Of a stretch of 64,000 nt of DNA, positions 8,271 to 17,230 are shown piece after piece; within the stretch, counting starts at the first letter, position 1, and each line of letters starts with the position of its first letter. This DNA is from Deltaproteobacteria bacterium HGW-Deltaproteobacteria-18. GTDB taxonomy: Bacteria > Desulfobacterota > Desulfovibrionia > Desulfovibrionales > Desulfomicrobiaceae. Position numbers and translations under genes: made by a program. The notes under the pieces were generated by a model. That model was not told where the DNA came from. It was given only the letters and a program-made list of their open reading frames with translations, and searched no databases. The DNA lies in assembly GCA_002841885.1 (NCBI GenBank), contig PHBE01000010.1:1-64000 (forward strand). The letters are read 5' to 3'.

Positions 8271-9473
8271 TCACTCCACCAGCACCTCAAGCCCCTTCAG
8301 ATATGCTCCTTCCGGAAAGGCCAGGGAGACGGGATGGTCACCGGCCTGGGTCAGGCGGTGGATGATGCGGCCGGTGCGGCCAGCGTCCAGGGCGGCGTCG
8401 GACACGATTTTCTGGAACAGGCCATCTTCCATGAGGCCGGAGCAGGAGAAGGTGAAAAGCCGTCCTCCTGGATTCAGGAGACGCAAGGCGCTCAGGTTGA
8501 CGTCCTTGTAGCCCCGGCAGGCGCGGTTCAGGCTGGCCTTGGAGTCGACGAATTTGGGAGGGTCGAGGACGATGAGGTCAAAGGTGCGTCCTTCCTTGTG
8601 CCAGTTGCGCAGGATCTGAAAGGCGTCACCGCAGACCGTGTCCATGCTCCCGGCCGCGAAACCGTTCAATTCCCGGTTGCGTTCGGCCAGGGCCAGAGCC
8701 GGGGCCGAGGCGTCGAGCTGGGTCACATGCGCCGCGCCGCCGCCGAGCGCGGCCAGACCGAAACCGCCGGTGTAGGAGAAGCAGTTCAGCACCTCGCGTC
8801 CCCCTGCGGCCCTGGCCACGGCGAGGCGGCTGTCGCGCTGGTCCAGATAGAAGCCGGTCTTGTGGCCGCCATGCACATCGACCAGATATTTGACGCCGTT
8901 TTCGTGAATCGCGACCTGCTCCGGAACCTGCCCGTGCACGACCGAAGTCCTTGCGGCCAGACCTTCCTTGGCCCGCACATCCACATCCGAGCGCTCCAGG
9001 ATGGCGTCTTCGGGGAAGATGCTCCGCAATGCCCCGACAATGGCTTCACGCCAGAATTCCGTGCCTGCGGTCAGCAACTGAAAAACAAGAACCCCGTCGT
9101 AACGGTCCAGAATCAGCCCGGGCAGCCCGTCGGATTCGGAATGCACCAGACGCAGCGCATTGCTTGAGTTTTCAAAATCCTTTCTCCTGCCGATCGACTG
9201 AAGAATGCGGCGCAAAAAGAATTCCTCGTCGATGGCCTCCCCGGCATCAAAGGTCCAGACCCGGCCCATGATCTGCGATTTGGGAGAATATGAGGCCCGG
9301 GCCAGCCATTGTCCGTTCTGCCCGAGGACTTCAACGGTCTGCCCGGATGCGGGTCTGCCCTTGACAGTGGCCACGGCACCGGAAAAGATCCAGGGATGAC
9401 GCCTGAGCAGAGATTTTTCCCGCCCCGCGACGATGATGAGTTGTGGGTCCACGATGATTTCCTTGCTGCGCAT
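8271..9473 (-). CDS. rlmI: class I SAM-dependent rRNA methyltransferase, RlmI family
   Basis: The 400-residue protein matches RlmI (23S rRNA m5C1962 methyltransferase). The N-terminal PUA domain includes REKSLLRRHPWIFSGAV; the linker has SDGLPGLILDRY; the Rossmann methyltransferase has VDVHGGHKTGFYLDQRDSR, VLNCFSYTGGFGLAALGGGA and the motif IV run LIVLDPPKFV. A catalytic cysteine lies in LFTFSCSG. The start chosen, MRSKEIIV at 9473, fits the family; longer in-frame starts would add an unrelated tail that runs into the divergent TonB-like gene. It acts in ribosome assembly in the cytoplasm and stands alone, not in an operon. Confidence 0.88.
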   Translation of the reverse strand: MRSKEIIVDPQLIIVAGREKSLLRRHPWIFSGAVATVKGRPASGQTVEVLGQNGQWLARASYSPKSQIMGRVWTFDAGEAIDEEFFLRRILQSIGRRKDFENSSNALRLVHSESDGLPGLILDRYDGVLVFQLLTAGTEFWREAIVGALRSIFPEDAILERSDVDVRAKEGLAARTSVVHGQVPEQVAIHENGVKYLVDVHGGHKTGFYLDQRDSRLAVARAAGGREVLNCFSYTGGFGLAALGGGAAHVTQLDASAPALALAERNRELNGFAAGSMDTVCGDAFQILRNWHKEGRTFDLIVLDPPKFVDSKASLNRACRGYKDVNLSALRLLNPGGRLFTFSCSGLMEDGLFQKIVSDAALDAGRTGRIIHRLTQAGDHPVSLAFPEGAYLKGLEVLVE

Positions 9474-9512
9474 GGGGATGCCCCGCGCGGTGAAGTCCTG
9501 CACGCCGAAAGC

Positions 9513-10652
9513 GTGACGGCTGCGCAAGACATAGGAAAAGCCACCGAAAGCGTCCACGGGAAAAATCACGCCCCGCAGCAAGGCTGGCAGGCAACGGCCG
9601 CCAGGAACCGGCCATTTCAGGTCCGGCAGTGCCTCGTCTCCGTGCTCTGCGCGCTGCTGATCCATGCCGTGGTCCTGGCCGCATTCGGGATCTGGCTCGG
9701 CCCCGGGGGCGAAGGATCGGGCGGCCTCATGCTCATGGCCCTGGAACTTTCCGGTGGCGGCTCAGGGGGCGGCCTCTCTTCCGGGGGACAGGCCGGGACC
9801 GACGAGTCAACCCTGCTGCCCTTGCTGGGCAATCCGGACACAGTGCCATCCTCCGCCCGGACCGCAGGGGCACCCTTCGCGCCCCCGGCTTCCAAAGCGG
9901 AAACTCAGGCCCGGGACGCATCGCCCACCCCTGCCTCGCACGCCTCGACGCAGACGCCCGAGCCGGCGCCCGAGCCGACACCCGAACCGACGCCCGAACC
10001 GACGCCCGAACCAACACCCATCAGTCAGACGCCGGTCGAGCGTCATTCCCCAAAACAGATTCCGCAGGAACAGCCTCCTGTTCGACAGCCTGCCGCCGAG
10101 CCCGTAATCCGGAACCCGGAGAAGCCGCTCAGCGCAGACATCGTCGCCGCAGCATCACCGCCGGAACAAGTCCTGAATTCACATGGGGACGAGACTGGCC
10201 GCCCCGAAGCCACGGAGCAACAGGCCGGACCCCGAAAACTTCAGGCCGGAGCCGCGAGCCTTCCGCAAGGCATGGGCCAAGAGAATCGCTCCGGCGCATC
10301 CGGAGCCGGAGTCGGCGCAGGCTCACAAGGCTCAGCAGGCACTGGAAGCGGCGGAGTTGACAGCAGCGTGGCAAAGTTCGGCACGCCAGGCGGTCCGGGC
10401 ATCGTCCGCATGGCCCAGCCCAGATATCCGCACGAAGCCAGACGCTTGGGCAAGGAAGGGATCGTGCTCCTGAAGCTTTCCCTGGATGAAGCCGGGACAG
10501 TGCGCGATGTGGAAGTTCTGCGGGGCGTGGGATTCGGCACGGAGGAGGCTTCCCGGGAAGCGGTCCTGCTTTCGCGTTTTCGCCCCGCGACCTTCAAAGG
10601 CAGACCCGTGGCCTGTCAGGTCATTCTGCCCATCCATTTCAGGCTGCGCTAG
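9513..10652 (+). CDS. TonB-like energy transducer
   Basis: The protein (about 379 residues from GTG 9513) has an N-terminal membrane anchor (VSVLCALLIHAVVLAAFGIWL), a long low-complexity periplasmic stretch rich in Pro/Glu/Gly/Ser with tandem PEPT repeats, and a C-terminal TonB domain (QPRYPHEARRLGKEGIVLLKLSLDEAG, then FKGRPV and a final PIHFRLR). It should couple the proton motive force to outer-membrane receptors through ExbB/ExbD, but none of these is adjacent. The start is uncertain: an ATG at 9396 lies inside the opposing rlmI gene, so the first good start beyond rlmI was chosen. The domain order is clear even though the exact start is not. Confidence 0.75.
   Translation: MTAAQDIGKATESVHGKNHAPQQGWQATAARNRPFQVRQCLVSVLCALLIHAVVLAAFGIWLGPGGEGSGGLMLMALELSGGGSGGGLSSGGQAGTDESTLLPLLGNPDTVPSSARTAGAPFAPPASKAETQARDASPTPASHASTQTPEPAPEPTPEPTPEPTPEPTPISQTPVERHSPKQIPQEQPPVRQPAAEPVIRNPEKPLSADIVAAASPPEQVLNSHGDETGRPEATEQQAGPRKLQAGAASLPQGMGQENRSGASGAGVGAGSQGSAGTGSGGVDSSVAKFGTPGGPGIVRMAQPRYPHEARRLGKEGIVLLKLSLDEAGTVRDVEVLRGVGFGTEEASREAVLLSRFRPATFKGRPVACQVILPIHFRLR
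9957..10019 (+). repeat. 12-base tandem repeat encoding PEPT units
   Basis: Five near-identical copies of a CCCGAACCGACG-type unit encode the PEPAPEPTPEPTPEP stretch of the TonB-like protein. The Pro-Glu repeat forms an extended rod that spans the periplasm; copy number in such repeats varies easily between strains by slippage. Confidence 0.8.
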
Positions 10653-10786
10653 GCCAGGGCCTTTTCATGATCGGCTCCGGTCATGCCCGGTCCGGGCGTT
10701 GCCAGAACCCCGGGCTCTGATATATGATTTTGCAGGTCGCCATCCGGCTATCCGCCCTCCCGCACCCATCCCAAGGCAGGTCCAAC

Positions 10787-11335
10787 ATGAGCGAAAGAAT
10801 CGAGTGGTCGATAAAGGTTCCAATCTTTCGGAACCCCATCATCCTGCGGCAGATGGGACTGGCCATAGGCATTCCCTTCGGACTGATTTTCGTGATCATG
10901 CTCCTGAGCGGCGCAAAACCCGCCGACCTTCTCTATCCGGCCATCCTCATAGGCGCGCTCTTTTTTTTGACCTGGCTCTTCATCATGATTGTCTGGGGCG
11001 GAAAATACGATGCCGAGTTCATTGTCGACAACAAAGGCGTCCGCTGCAGAACCGCCGCACGTCAGGCCAAACAGAACCGCATCATCAACGGCCTCACTGT
11101 CGTGCTCGGTCTGCTCTCGGGAAAACCGGCGGCGGCAGGAGCCGGAATCCTGGCCCAGTCCCGCCAGGATGTGCTGGTCAAATGGGGCAGCATCAAAAAA
11201 ACCAAGGACCTCCCCAGCAGCAATACAATCATGGTCTATGGCGGATTCGCCCAGAACATCGCCGTCTTCTGCACTCCGGAAAATTACGAGCAGGTATGCA
11301 AGCAGATTGCGTCCAAGGTGCGCCCCGGGCGCTGA
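10787..11335 (+). CDS. small inner-membrane protein of unknown function
   Basis: The 182-residue protein begins MSERIEWSIKVPIF after a GGCAGG ribosome site. Two hydrophobic helices lie near residues 29-45 (GLAIGIPFGLIFVIMLLSG) and 50-72 (LLYPAILIGALFFLTWLFIM), followed by a soluble domain (about 75-182) that looks like a PH-like beta domain: YDAEFIVDNKGVRCRT, VLVKWGSIKKTKDLPSSNTIMVYG. The layout recalls bacterial PH-domain membrane proteins such as those of the YdbT/YcxB type, but I do not recognise the family. It is bounded downstream by a strong terminator. Confidence 0.7.
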   Translation: MSERIEWSIKVPIFRNPIILRQMGLAIGIPFGLIFVIMLLSGAKPADLLYPAILIGALFFLTWLFIMIVWGGKYDAEFIVDNKGVRCRTAARQAKQNRIINGLTVVLGLLSGKPAAAGAGILAQSRQDVLVKWGSIKKTKDLPSSNTIMVYGGFAQNIAVFCTPENYEQVCKQIASKVRPGR

Positions 11336-11350
11336 TTCGATGGACACGGC

Positions 11351-11400
11351 AAAAAAGAACCGCCCCGCCAGCACATTAGCTGACGGGGCGGTTCTTTTTT
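11351..11400. terminator. bidirectional rho-independent terminator
   Basis: A stem AAAAAAGAACCGCCCCG pairs with CGGGGCGGTTCTTTTTT around a short loop. It has a T tract on both strands and lies between the convergent small membrane protein gene and malic enzyme gene, so it serves both. Confidence 0.9.
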
Positions 11401-11416
11401 GCCGCGAAAGGTTCCG

Positions 11417-12739
11417 CTAGAAAATCTGCGGATAGGTCTTCACAAAAGCGTCCAAACGTTCACGGGACTTGGCGATGCGCTCGCGAAGGTTGGCGCGGTA
11501 TGCGTCCATATCCGCGATGGGCTTTCTAGCCACGCCCGTGTCCATGGCGGCCTGTGCCACGGCTGCGGACTCGAACTCGATGAGGCGCAGGTCCACGGGT
11601 TTGGGGATGATGTAGTCGATGCCGAATTCCAGCTTGTCGAGGTTGTAGGCCTCAAGCACGTAATCCGGCACCGGCTGCTTGGCCAGTTCGGCCAGGGCCC
11701 TGGCGGCGGCCATCTTCATTTCCTCGTTGATGTTCGAGGCCATGACGTCAAGCGCCCCGCGGAAGATGAAGGGAAAACCCAGGACGTTGTTGATCTGGTT
11801 CGGGTAATCCGAGCGGCCCGTGGCCATTATGGCGTCGGGGCGGGCTTCCTTGGCGTCGGTGTAGGAGATTTCGGGCACGGGGTTGGCGCAGGCGAAGATG
11901 ATGGGATCCTTGGCCATGCTCCCCACCATGTCCTTGCTGACCACCCCTGCCTTGGAAAGGCCCAGGAAGACGTCGGCTCCAACCATGGCCTCGGCCAGGG
12001 AGCCGAAGGCTTTTTCAGTGGAGAATTCGCGCTTCTGGTCGTTCAGGTCCGGGCGGCCCAGGTGCAGGTGACCGCGGGAGTCGAACATGGCGATGTTTTC
12101 GAGCTTCATGCCCAGGGCCACGTAGAGCCGGGTGCAGGAGATGGCCGCGGCGCCGGCTCCGGAAACGACCATGCGCAGATCCTCGATCTTCTTGCCGGTG
12201 ATCTCCAGGGCGTTGAGCAGGCCCGCAGCGGAGATGATGGCCGTGCCATGTTGGTCGTCATGGAAGACCGGGATATTCATTTCCTTTTTGAGCTTGTCCT
12301 CGATGTAGAAGCATTCCGGGGACTTGATGTCTTCGAGGTTGATACCGCCGAAGGTCGGCTCCAGGGCCTTGACGATTTCACAGAGCTTGTCGGGGTCGGT
12401 CACGTCGAGGTTGATGTCGTAGACATCGATGTCGGCGAAAATTTTGAAGAGCAGGCCCTTGCCTTCCATGACGGGCTTGCCGGCGTAGGCGCCGATGTTG
12501 CCCAGGCCCAGGACGGCGGTGCCGTTGGAGACCACGGCCACGAGGTTGCCGCGGCCCGTGTACTTGTAGCTCAGTTCCTTGTCCTTGGCGATGGCCAGGC
12601 AGGACTCGGCCACGCCCGGGCTGTAGGCCATGGTCAGGTGCTTCTGGGTGGAATAGGGTTTGACGGGCACGACCTCGACTTTGCCGGGGCGCACTTCGGA
12701 ATGATAGTCCAGGGCTTCCTGGGGTGTGAAAAGAGCCAT
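11417..12739 (-). CDS. NAD(P)-dependent malic enzyme (short form)
   Basis: The 440-residue protein oxidatively decarboxylates malate to pyruvate. It carries the N-terminal malic signature [16 protein letters not shown], the metal/substrate motif FHDDQHGTA, and an NAD-binding [20 protein letters not shown], with the typical Asn-Pro, follows. The size matches the stand-alone short form without a phosphotransacetylase tail. The start [10 protein letters not shown] was chosen because GGAGGACAAC precedes it; longer frames upstream have no support. Its placement beside fumarase and fumarate reductase links pyruvate and the reductive C4-dicarboxylate branch, as used by fumarate-metabolising sulfate reducers. 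Direction in vivo cannot be read from sequence. Confidence 0.93.
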   Translation of the reverse strand: MALFTPQEALDYHSEVRPGKVEVVPVKPYSTQKHLTMAYSPGVAESCLAIAKDKELSYKYTGRGNLVAVVSNGTAVLGLGNIGAYAGKPVMEGKGLLFKIFADIDVYDINLDVTDPDKLCEIVKALEPTFGGINLEDIKSPECFYIEDKLKKEMNIPVFHDDQHGTAIISAAGLLNALEITGKKIEDLRMVVSGAGAAAISCTRLYVALGMKLENIAMFDSRGHLHLGRPDLNDQKREFSTEKAFGSLAEAMVGADVFLGLSKAGVVSKDMVGSMAKDPIIFACANPVPEISYTDAKEARPDAIMATGRSDYPNQINNVLGFPFIFRGALDVMASNINEEMKMAAARALAELAKQPVPDYVLEAYNLDKLEFGIDYIIPKPVDLRLIEFESAAVAQAAMDTGVARKPIADMDAYRANLRERIAKSRERLDAFVKTYPQIF

Positions 12740-12984
12740 GTTGTCCTCCAAATGTGATGCCGCTTCAGCGACGTTGATATTCAATCGCATCCCCTTGAAA
12801 GGGGTCAAGGCGCAAGCCCCTTGCGGGGCGCAAGGCGACGTCCCACATATCTGCCGATTGTTACGCAGCTTATGCGGCCAATGTTCGCACGGAACATGTC
12901 TGGGCGTCTCTTTTCGCAACTAACATGAATAAAAATGATAAACGTCACGCGTGGATTTACGGGGAGGCGTGTTTGTGCGGGTGG

Positions 12985-13205
12985 AAGAAGGGCGGCCACG
13001 GGGGGCCGCCCCTACGATATACCACCCTGAAATCCGTCACCCTTCCCGCGCCACCGATGCATCGCCCCAAAATCCGTTCATATCGGCGGTTGGCCCAACA
13101 ATGCATCGTCCCAGAATCCAGCCATATCGTCGGGACGAACCAATGATGCATCGCTCCGGAATCCACCAAACCGTAGGGGCGGCCCCCCGTGGCCGCCCTC
13201 TTCCG
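12985..13205. repeat. intergenic repeat element with 27-base perfect inverted ends and internal direct repeats
   Basis: Positions 12988-13014 and 13173-13199 are perfect inverted copies (27 bases, core GGGCGGCCACGGGGGGCCGCCC split by the 20-base rule as GGGCGGCCACGGG plus GGCCGCCC), and each copy is itself a palindrome. Inside, the unit ATGCATCG...CCRRAATCC starts at 13057, 13101 and 13146 (period 44-45), with a weaker copy near 13014. The element lies between malic enzyme and fumarase genes. The preceding stretch 12740-12984 holds the GGAGG ribosome site for malic enzyme and no gene that I can support. It resembles REP/MITE-type intergenic repeats and encodes nothing convincing. Confidence 0.8.
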
Positions 13206-13206
13206 C

Positions 13207-13764
13207 CTATTCCAGCCCCGCCGCCTTGCGGTCGGGCTGCACGTACAATTCCCCTCCGTGGGAATCGTTGATGACCAGCAGGGGAAAATCAACCACGGTC
13301 AGTTCGCGGATGGCCTCTGGCCCAAGCTCCTCGAAAGCTATGACCCTGGCCGCCGTGATGCATTTGGACAGGAGCGCGCCGGCCCCGCCCGTGGCGCCGA
13401 AGTACACGGCCGTATGGTCTTTCAGGGCCTGCTTGACCGCGTCGCTCCTCTTGCCCTTGCCCACCGAGGCCTTGCAGCCGAGGGAATGCAGGCGCGGGGC
13501 GTAGGTGTCCATGCGGTAGCTGGTGGTGGGCCCTGCCGAGCCGATGGGACGGCCGGGAGGCGCGGGGCTTGGCCCCACGTAGTAGATGACCGAGCCCTTG
13601 AGGTCGAAAGGCAGGGGCTCGCCCTTGTCCAGCAGGTCGATGAGCCGCTTGTGGGCCGCGTCGCGCGCCGTATGGATGGTTCCCGTCAGCCTGACCACAT
13701 CACCGGCCTTGAGCTTGGCCATGACCTCGTCCGTCAGCGGGGTCTGCAATGTGTACTCGGCCAT
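13207..13764 (-). CDS. fumarate hydratase class I, beta subunit
   Basis: The 185-residue protein corresponds to the C-terminal (beta) domain of iron-sulfur fumarase/tartrate dehydratase. Recognisable parts are LKAGDVVRLTGTIHTARDAAHKR, YYVGPSPAPPGRPIGSAGPTTSYRMD and FGATGGAGALL. Its ATG shares one base with the stop of the alpha-subunit gene upstream. Together they hydrate fumarate to malate using a labile 4Fe-4S cluster that is suited to an anaerobe. The start MAEYTL was preferred to the longer frame. It ends right at the edge of the intergenic repeat element. Confidence 0.92.
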   Translation of the reverse strand: MAEYTLQTPLTDEVMAKLKAGDVVRLTGTIHTARDAAHKRLIDLLDKGEPLPFDLKGSVIYYVGPSPAPPGRPIGSAGPTTSYRMDTYAPRLHSLGCKASVGKGKRSDAVKQALKDHTAVYFGATGGAGALLSKCITAARVIAFEELGPEAIRELTVVDFPLLVINDSHGGELYVQPDRKAAGLE

Positions 13765-14603
13765 CAGATTTCCACCTCCTGATGTCTGGAGGAATGACAC
13801 TGGATGTTCACGGCCAGGGGCAGGCTCGCGATGTGGCAGGGGCTCATGGCGATCTTGACGCCAAGGCAGGTGGTCTTGCCGCCCAGGCCCATGGGGCCGA
13901 TGCCGAGCTTGTTCAGGGCTTCGAGAAGCTCCTCTTCCATGGCTGCCAGTTTGGGGTCGGGGTTCACGTCATCGAGTTTTCTGAGCAGCGCCTTCTTGGC
14001 CAGGATAGGCGCGTAGTCGAAGGTGCCGCCCACTCCGATGCCGACAACCGTGGGCGGACAGGGGTTGGGCCCGGCCTCGGCCACGCGCTCGATGACGAAC
14101 TTCTTGATCCCTTCCCAGCCCTGGGCCGGGGCGAGCATGGTCACGCGGGACATGTTCTCGCTGCCGCCGCCCTTGGCCATGAAGGCGATTTTGAGCCTGT
14201 CGCCGGGCACGATGTCGAAGTGAATGATGGCCGGGGTGTTGTCCTTTGTGTTGGCGCGGGTCAGGGGGTCGCAGGCGGACTTGCGCAAAAAGCCGTCGGC
14301 ATATCCCTTGCGCACGCCTTCATTGATGGCTTCACGGATGTTCATGCCCTCGACCCGCAGTTCCTCGCCCATCTCCACGAAGAAGACGGCCAGGCCAGTA
14401 TCCTGACACAGGGGCAGCCCCGTTTCCTCGGCCAGTTCATAGTTTTCAGTCAGCTGGCGAAAGACTTCCCTTGCCGCAGGGGATTCCTCCCGGGCCGCGC
14501 ATTCGGCGAACCGTCGACGCAAGTCGCCTGGCAGGTAGCGGTTGGAGTCGATGCACATCTTGGCCACGGCATCGATGACCTGGATGGCGCTCAATGTTCG
14601 CAT
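13764..14603 (-). CDS. fumarate hydratase class I, alpha subunit
   Basis: The 279-residue subunit holds the cluster-binding half of class I fumarase. Cysteines expected to hold the 4Fe-4S cluster lie in LPLCQDTGL, in GPNPCPPTVVGIGVGG and in the final part (CLGVKIAMSPCHIASL). GSENMSRVTMLAPAQGW is also characteristic. The ribosome site AGGAAATAG overlaps the stop of the fumarate reductase iron-sulfur gene, so it belongs to the same operon and passes fumarate or malate between the two enzymes. Confidence 0.93.
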   Translation of the reverse strand: MRTLSAIQVIDAVAKMCIDSNRYLPGDLRRRFAECAAREESPAAREVFRQLTENYELAEETGLPLCQDTGLAVFFVEMGEELRVEGMNIREAINEGVRKGYADGFLRKSACDPLTRANTKDNTPAIIHFDIVPGDRLKIAFMAKGGGSENMSRVTMLAPAQGWEGIKKFVIERVAEAGPNPCPPTVVGIGVGGTFDYAPILAKKALLRKLDDVNPDPKLAAMEEELLEALNKLGIGPMGLGGKTTCLGVKIAMSPCHIASLPLAVNIQCHSSRHQEVEI

Positions 14604-14605
14604 GT

Positions 14606-15343
14606 CTATTTCCTGATAAACTGTTTGATGGCCGTGATGCCCATTTTACGCCGCAGGAAGCCGAGCTGGTTCTGCAGGGGCAGCTTCTTGGGACAGACAT
14701 CCTCGCAGGCGAGTAAGCCCATGCAGCCGAAGATGCCATAATCGTTGCCGATGATGTCGAAGTACTGATTGTCCGTGCGCTGGTCGCGCGGGTCGATGAC
14801 AAAACGGGCAACACGGTTCAGGGCGGCCGCGCCCATGAAGTCGTCGCGCAGCCTCGCAGTGCCGCAGGCCGAGATGCAGCAGCCGCATTCGATGCAGCGC
14901 TCGAGCTCGTAGATCTCTTCAGCCACGGCGTTGTCCATGCGCTCTTCTTCCCTGGCCGGATCGAACTCCTTGGTGGTGTGGATCCAGGATTCGGTCTTCT
15001 GATACATCTCGCGAAACCAGATGCCCGTGTCCACGGACAGGTCCCCGATGAGCTTGAAGACGGGCAGGGGCATGAGCGTGATGGTCTCGGGCAAGTCCTT
15101 GGTCTTGGTCTGACAGGCCAGACCCGGGCGGCCGTTGATGACCATGGCGCAAGCCCCGCAGATGCCCGCCCGGCAACAGAAGTCGAAGATCAGACCCGGA
15201 TCCTGTTCCTCGCGCAGACGGTTGAGCGCGATGAAGAGGGTCATGTTGGTGGTCTCCTCCAGCACAAAGGTCTGCATGTGCGGAGTGGATTCCTTGTCCT
15301 CGGGATTGTAGCGGAATATTTCAAACTGGAGCAGTCGTCCCAT
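14606..15343 (-). CDS. frdB: fumarate reductase/succinate dehydrogenase iron-sulfur subunit
   Basis: The 245-residue subunit has an N-terminal plant-type ferredoxin domain (CCRAGICGACAMVINGRPGLAC, read in two parts, binds the 2Fe-2S) and a C-terminal bacterial ferredoxin domain (ERCIECGCCISACG; later GLLACEDVCPKKLPL) for the 4Fe-4S and 3Fe-4S clusters. It passes electrons between the FAD subunit and the membrane haem subunit. AGAGGGAC precedes the ATG. It sits 12 bases after frdA. Confidence 0.94.
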   Translation of the reverse strand: MGRLLQFEIFRYNPEDKESTPHMQTFVLEETTNMTLFIALNRLREEQDPGLIFDFCCRAGICGACAMVINGRPGLACQTKTKDLPETITLMPLPVFKLIGDLSVDTGIWFREMYQKTESWIHTTKEFDPAREEERMDNAVAEEIYELERCIECGCCISACGTARLRDDFMGAAALNRVARFVIDPRDQRTDNQYFDIIGNDYGIFGCMGLLACEDVCPKKLPLQNQLGFLRRKMGITAIKQFIRK

Positions 15344-15355
15344 GTCGTGTCCCTC

Positions 15356-17215
15356 TTACTTGCTCTTCGTGATGGTCTTGGCCTCGATTTCCTGTGGGTC
15401 GGCATGAATGATCTTGCCGCCGCCATAGCCGCGGTCTCCCGGAGGAATCTCGAAGTGCGGGGTCGCCTCTTCGTATTTGAGCTCCGGCATGGCCCGCCCT
15501 TCGGGCCAGTAGGCCAAAGTGCGGTTCAGCCAGTTCTTGTCGTCGCGGGCGGGGAAATCCTCGCGGTTGTGGCTGCCGCGGCTCTCCCGGCGCACCAGGG
15601 CGGCCTGGGCGATGCACATGGCCAGGCGGACCTGCCCCCGGATCTTGAGCGCTGCGGCCACTTCATGGTTGGCGCCAAGGCCCTTGGAGACCAGCCCGAT
15701 CCTGCCGGAACGGTCAAGCAGGCCCTGCAGCACCTCCACGCACGTGGTCAGGTCCTTTTCGTTGCGGAACACGAAACAGCCCTGCATGAGCGCTTCCTGC
15801 ATCTCGGCGCGTACCTTGTAGACATTCTCACGACCCAGGCGGCCGCTGATCAGGTTGTCGATGCGTTCCTGCTGGCGCCTGGCTTCGGCTTTGATGACGC
15901 CGGTATTGAAGGACGTCTCGTTGCCTTTGAGGAACTCGACGATCTTGACTCCGATGATGCCGCCGGCGACCACGGTCTCGGCCAAGGAGTTGCCGCCCAG
16001 GCGGTTGAAGCCGTGCATGTCCCAGCAGGCGGCCTCGCCGGCCGAGAAGAGCCCTTTGAGGCCATAGGCTGCGCCGTTCTTGTCCGTGCGCACGCCGGCC
16101 ATGGTGTAGTGCTGGGTCGGACGCACGGGGATGAGCTGGGTGCGGGCATCGACGCCCAGGAAGTTCTGGCAGATCTCGTCCACTTCGCGCAGCTTGGTGG
16201 AGATGTGCTTGTCGCCCAAGTGCCGGATGTCAAGCCAGAGGTGCTCGCCGTAGGCCGAGGGCACGCCCTTGCCTGCGCGCATGTGCTCGGTCATGCGCCG
16301 CGCGACCACGTCACGGGAAGCCAGCTCGGCCTTCTCGGGCTCGTAGATGTGCATGAAGCGCTCTTCGTTGACGTCGAGCAGCGTTCCGCCGTCGCCCCGG
16401 CAGCCTTCGGTGACGAGGATGTCGGTGGGCACGATGCCCGTAGGGTGGAACTGGATGGATTCGGGGTTGCCGATGGGCACCACGCCCGTATCCTGGGCGA
16501 GGATGTGGCCGCCGCCGTCGCAGATGACCGCGTTGGTAGTGGCCTTGTAGAGACGCCCGAAGCCGCCGGTGCAGATGGCCGTGGCCCTGGCCAGATAGGT
16601 CTCCAGCCTGCCGGTCCGCAGGCAGCGCACGATGGCGCCCATGCACTGCTCGCCGTCATGAATCAGCGAGATGGCCTCCTTGCGGTCCATGACGCTGATG
16701 CCAAGCTCGGCGCACTTGTTGTCCATGGTGCACATGACCGCGTGGCCCGTGCCGTCTGAGGTATAGCAGGTGCGCCACTTGGCCGTGCCACCGAAGGAAC
16801 GGGCCGTGATGAGGCCTTCCTTCTCGGGCTTTTCGAATTTATCGAATTTCTCTCCGCCCTTGAAATAAGAGGAAGTGCCAGGCACCACGCGATTCCACGG
16901 CACGCCCCAGTGGGCCAGGCGGCGCATCTCGATGGGCGCGGTGTCGGCGAACATGCGAGCCACTTCCTGGTCGCAGCCCCAATCCGATCCCTTGACCGTG
17001 TCCATGAAGTGCACATCAGGATTATCACCCTCTCCCATGGCGCAGTTGCCGATGGCGGCCTGCATGCCGCCCTGGGCGGCGGAAGAATGGGAACGCCTTG
17101 CCGGAACAATGGACAGGCAGACGACGTCGAACCCGGCCAGAGCCGACTCCACGGCCACGCGCTCGCCGGCCAGACCAGCGCCGATGACCAGCAGATCAGA
17201 AGTATGGGTATACAT
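15356..17215 (-). CDS. frdA: fumarate reductase/succinate dehydrogenase flavoprotein subunit
   Basis: The 619-residue catalytic subunit carries the dinucleotide-binding start DLLVIGAGLAGERVAVESA, the covalent-FAD histidine motif RRSHSSAAQGG, and active-site segments QFHPTGIVPTD, GEHLWLDIRHLG and QHYTMAGVRTDKNG. The capping domain and the C-terminal helical domain (SRGSHNREDFPARDDKNW) are complete. It interconverts fumarate and succinate at the inner membrane. Length and gene order C-A-B match the Wolinella/epsilon- and deltaproteobacterial quinol:fumarate reductase. GGGAG precedes the start. Confidence 0.96.
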   Translation of the reverse strand: MYTHTSDLLVIGAGLAGERVAVESALAGFDVVCLSIVPARRSHSSAAQGGMQAAIGNCAMGEGDNPDVHFMDTVKGSDWGCDQEVARMFADTAPIEMRRLAHWGVPWNRVVPGTSSYFKGGEKFDKFEKPEKEGLITARSFGGTAKWRTCYTSDGTGHAVMCTMDNKCAELGISVMDRKEAISLIHDGEQCMGAIVRCLRTGRLETYLARATAICTGGFGRLYKATTNAVICDGGGHILAQDTGVVPIGNPESIQFHPTGIVPTDILVTEGCRGDGGTLLDVNEERFMHIYEPEKAELASRDVVARRMTEHMRAGKGVPSAYGEHLWLDIRHLGDKHISTKLREVDEICQNFLGVDARTQLIPVRPTQHYTMAGVRTDKNGAAYGLKGLFSAGEAACWDMHGFNRLGGNSLAETVVAGGIIGVKIVEFLKGNETSFNTGVIKAEARRQQERIDNLISGRLGRENVYKVRAEMQEALMQGCFVFRNEKDLTTCVEVLQGLLDRSGRIGLVSKGLGANHEVAAALKIRGQVRLAMCIAQAALVRRESRGSHNREDFPARDDKNWLNRTLAYWPEGRAMPELKYEEATPHFEIPPGDRGYGGGKIIHADPQEIEAKTITKSK

Positions 17216-17230
17216 GAATGCTCCCGGAAT

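Noticed and set aside
13057-13170. possible CRISPR-like array
   Set aside because: Only three degenerate repeats with incomplete identity and no unique spacers or cas genes.
12957-13292. 111-codon minus-strand frame with repeated DSGAMH-type segments
   Set aside because: The repeats are translations of the intergenic DNA repeats, and the frame runs into the inverted ends; no ribosome site.
14978-16759. 593-codon open frame opposite frdB/frdA
   Set aside because: Antisense to two clear subunits; composition artefact.
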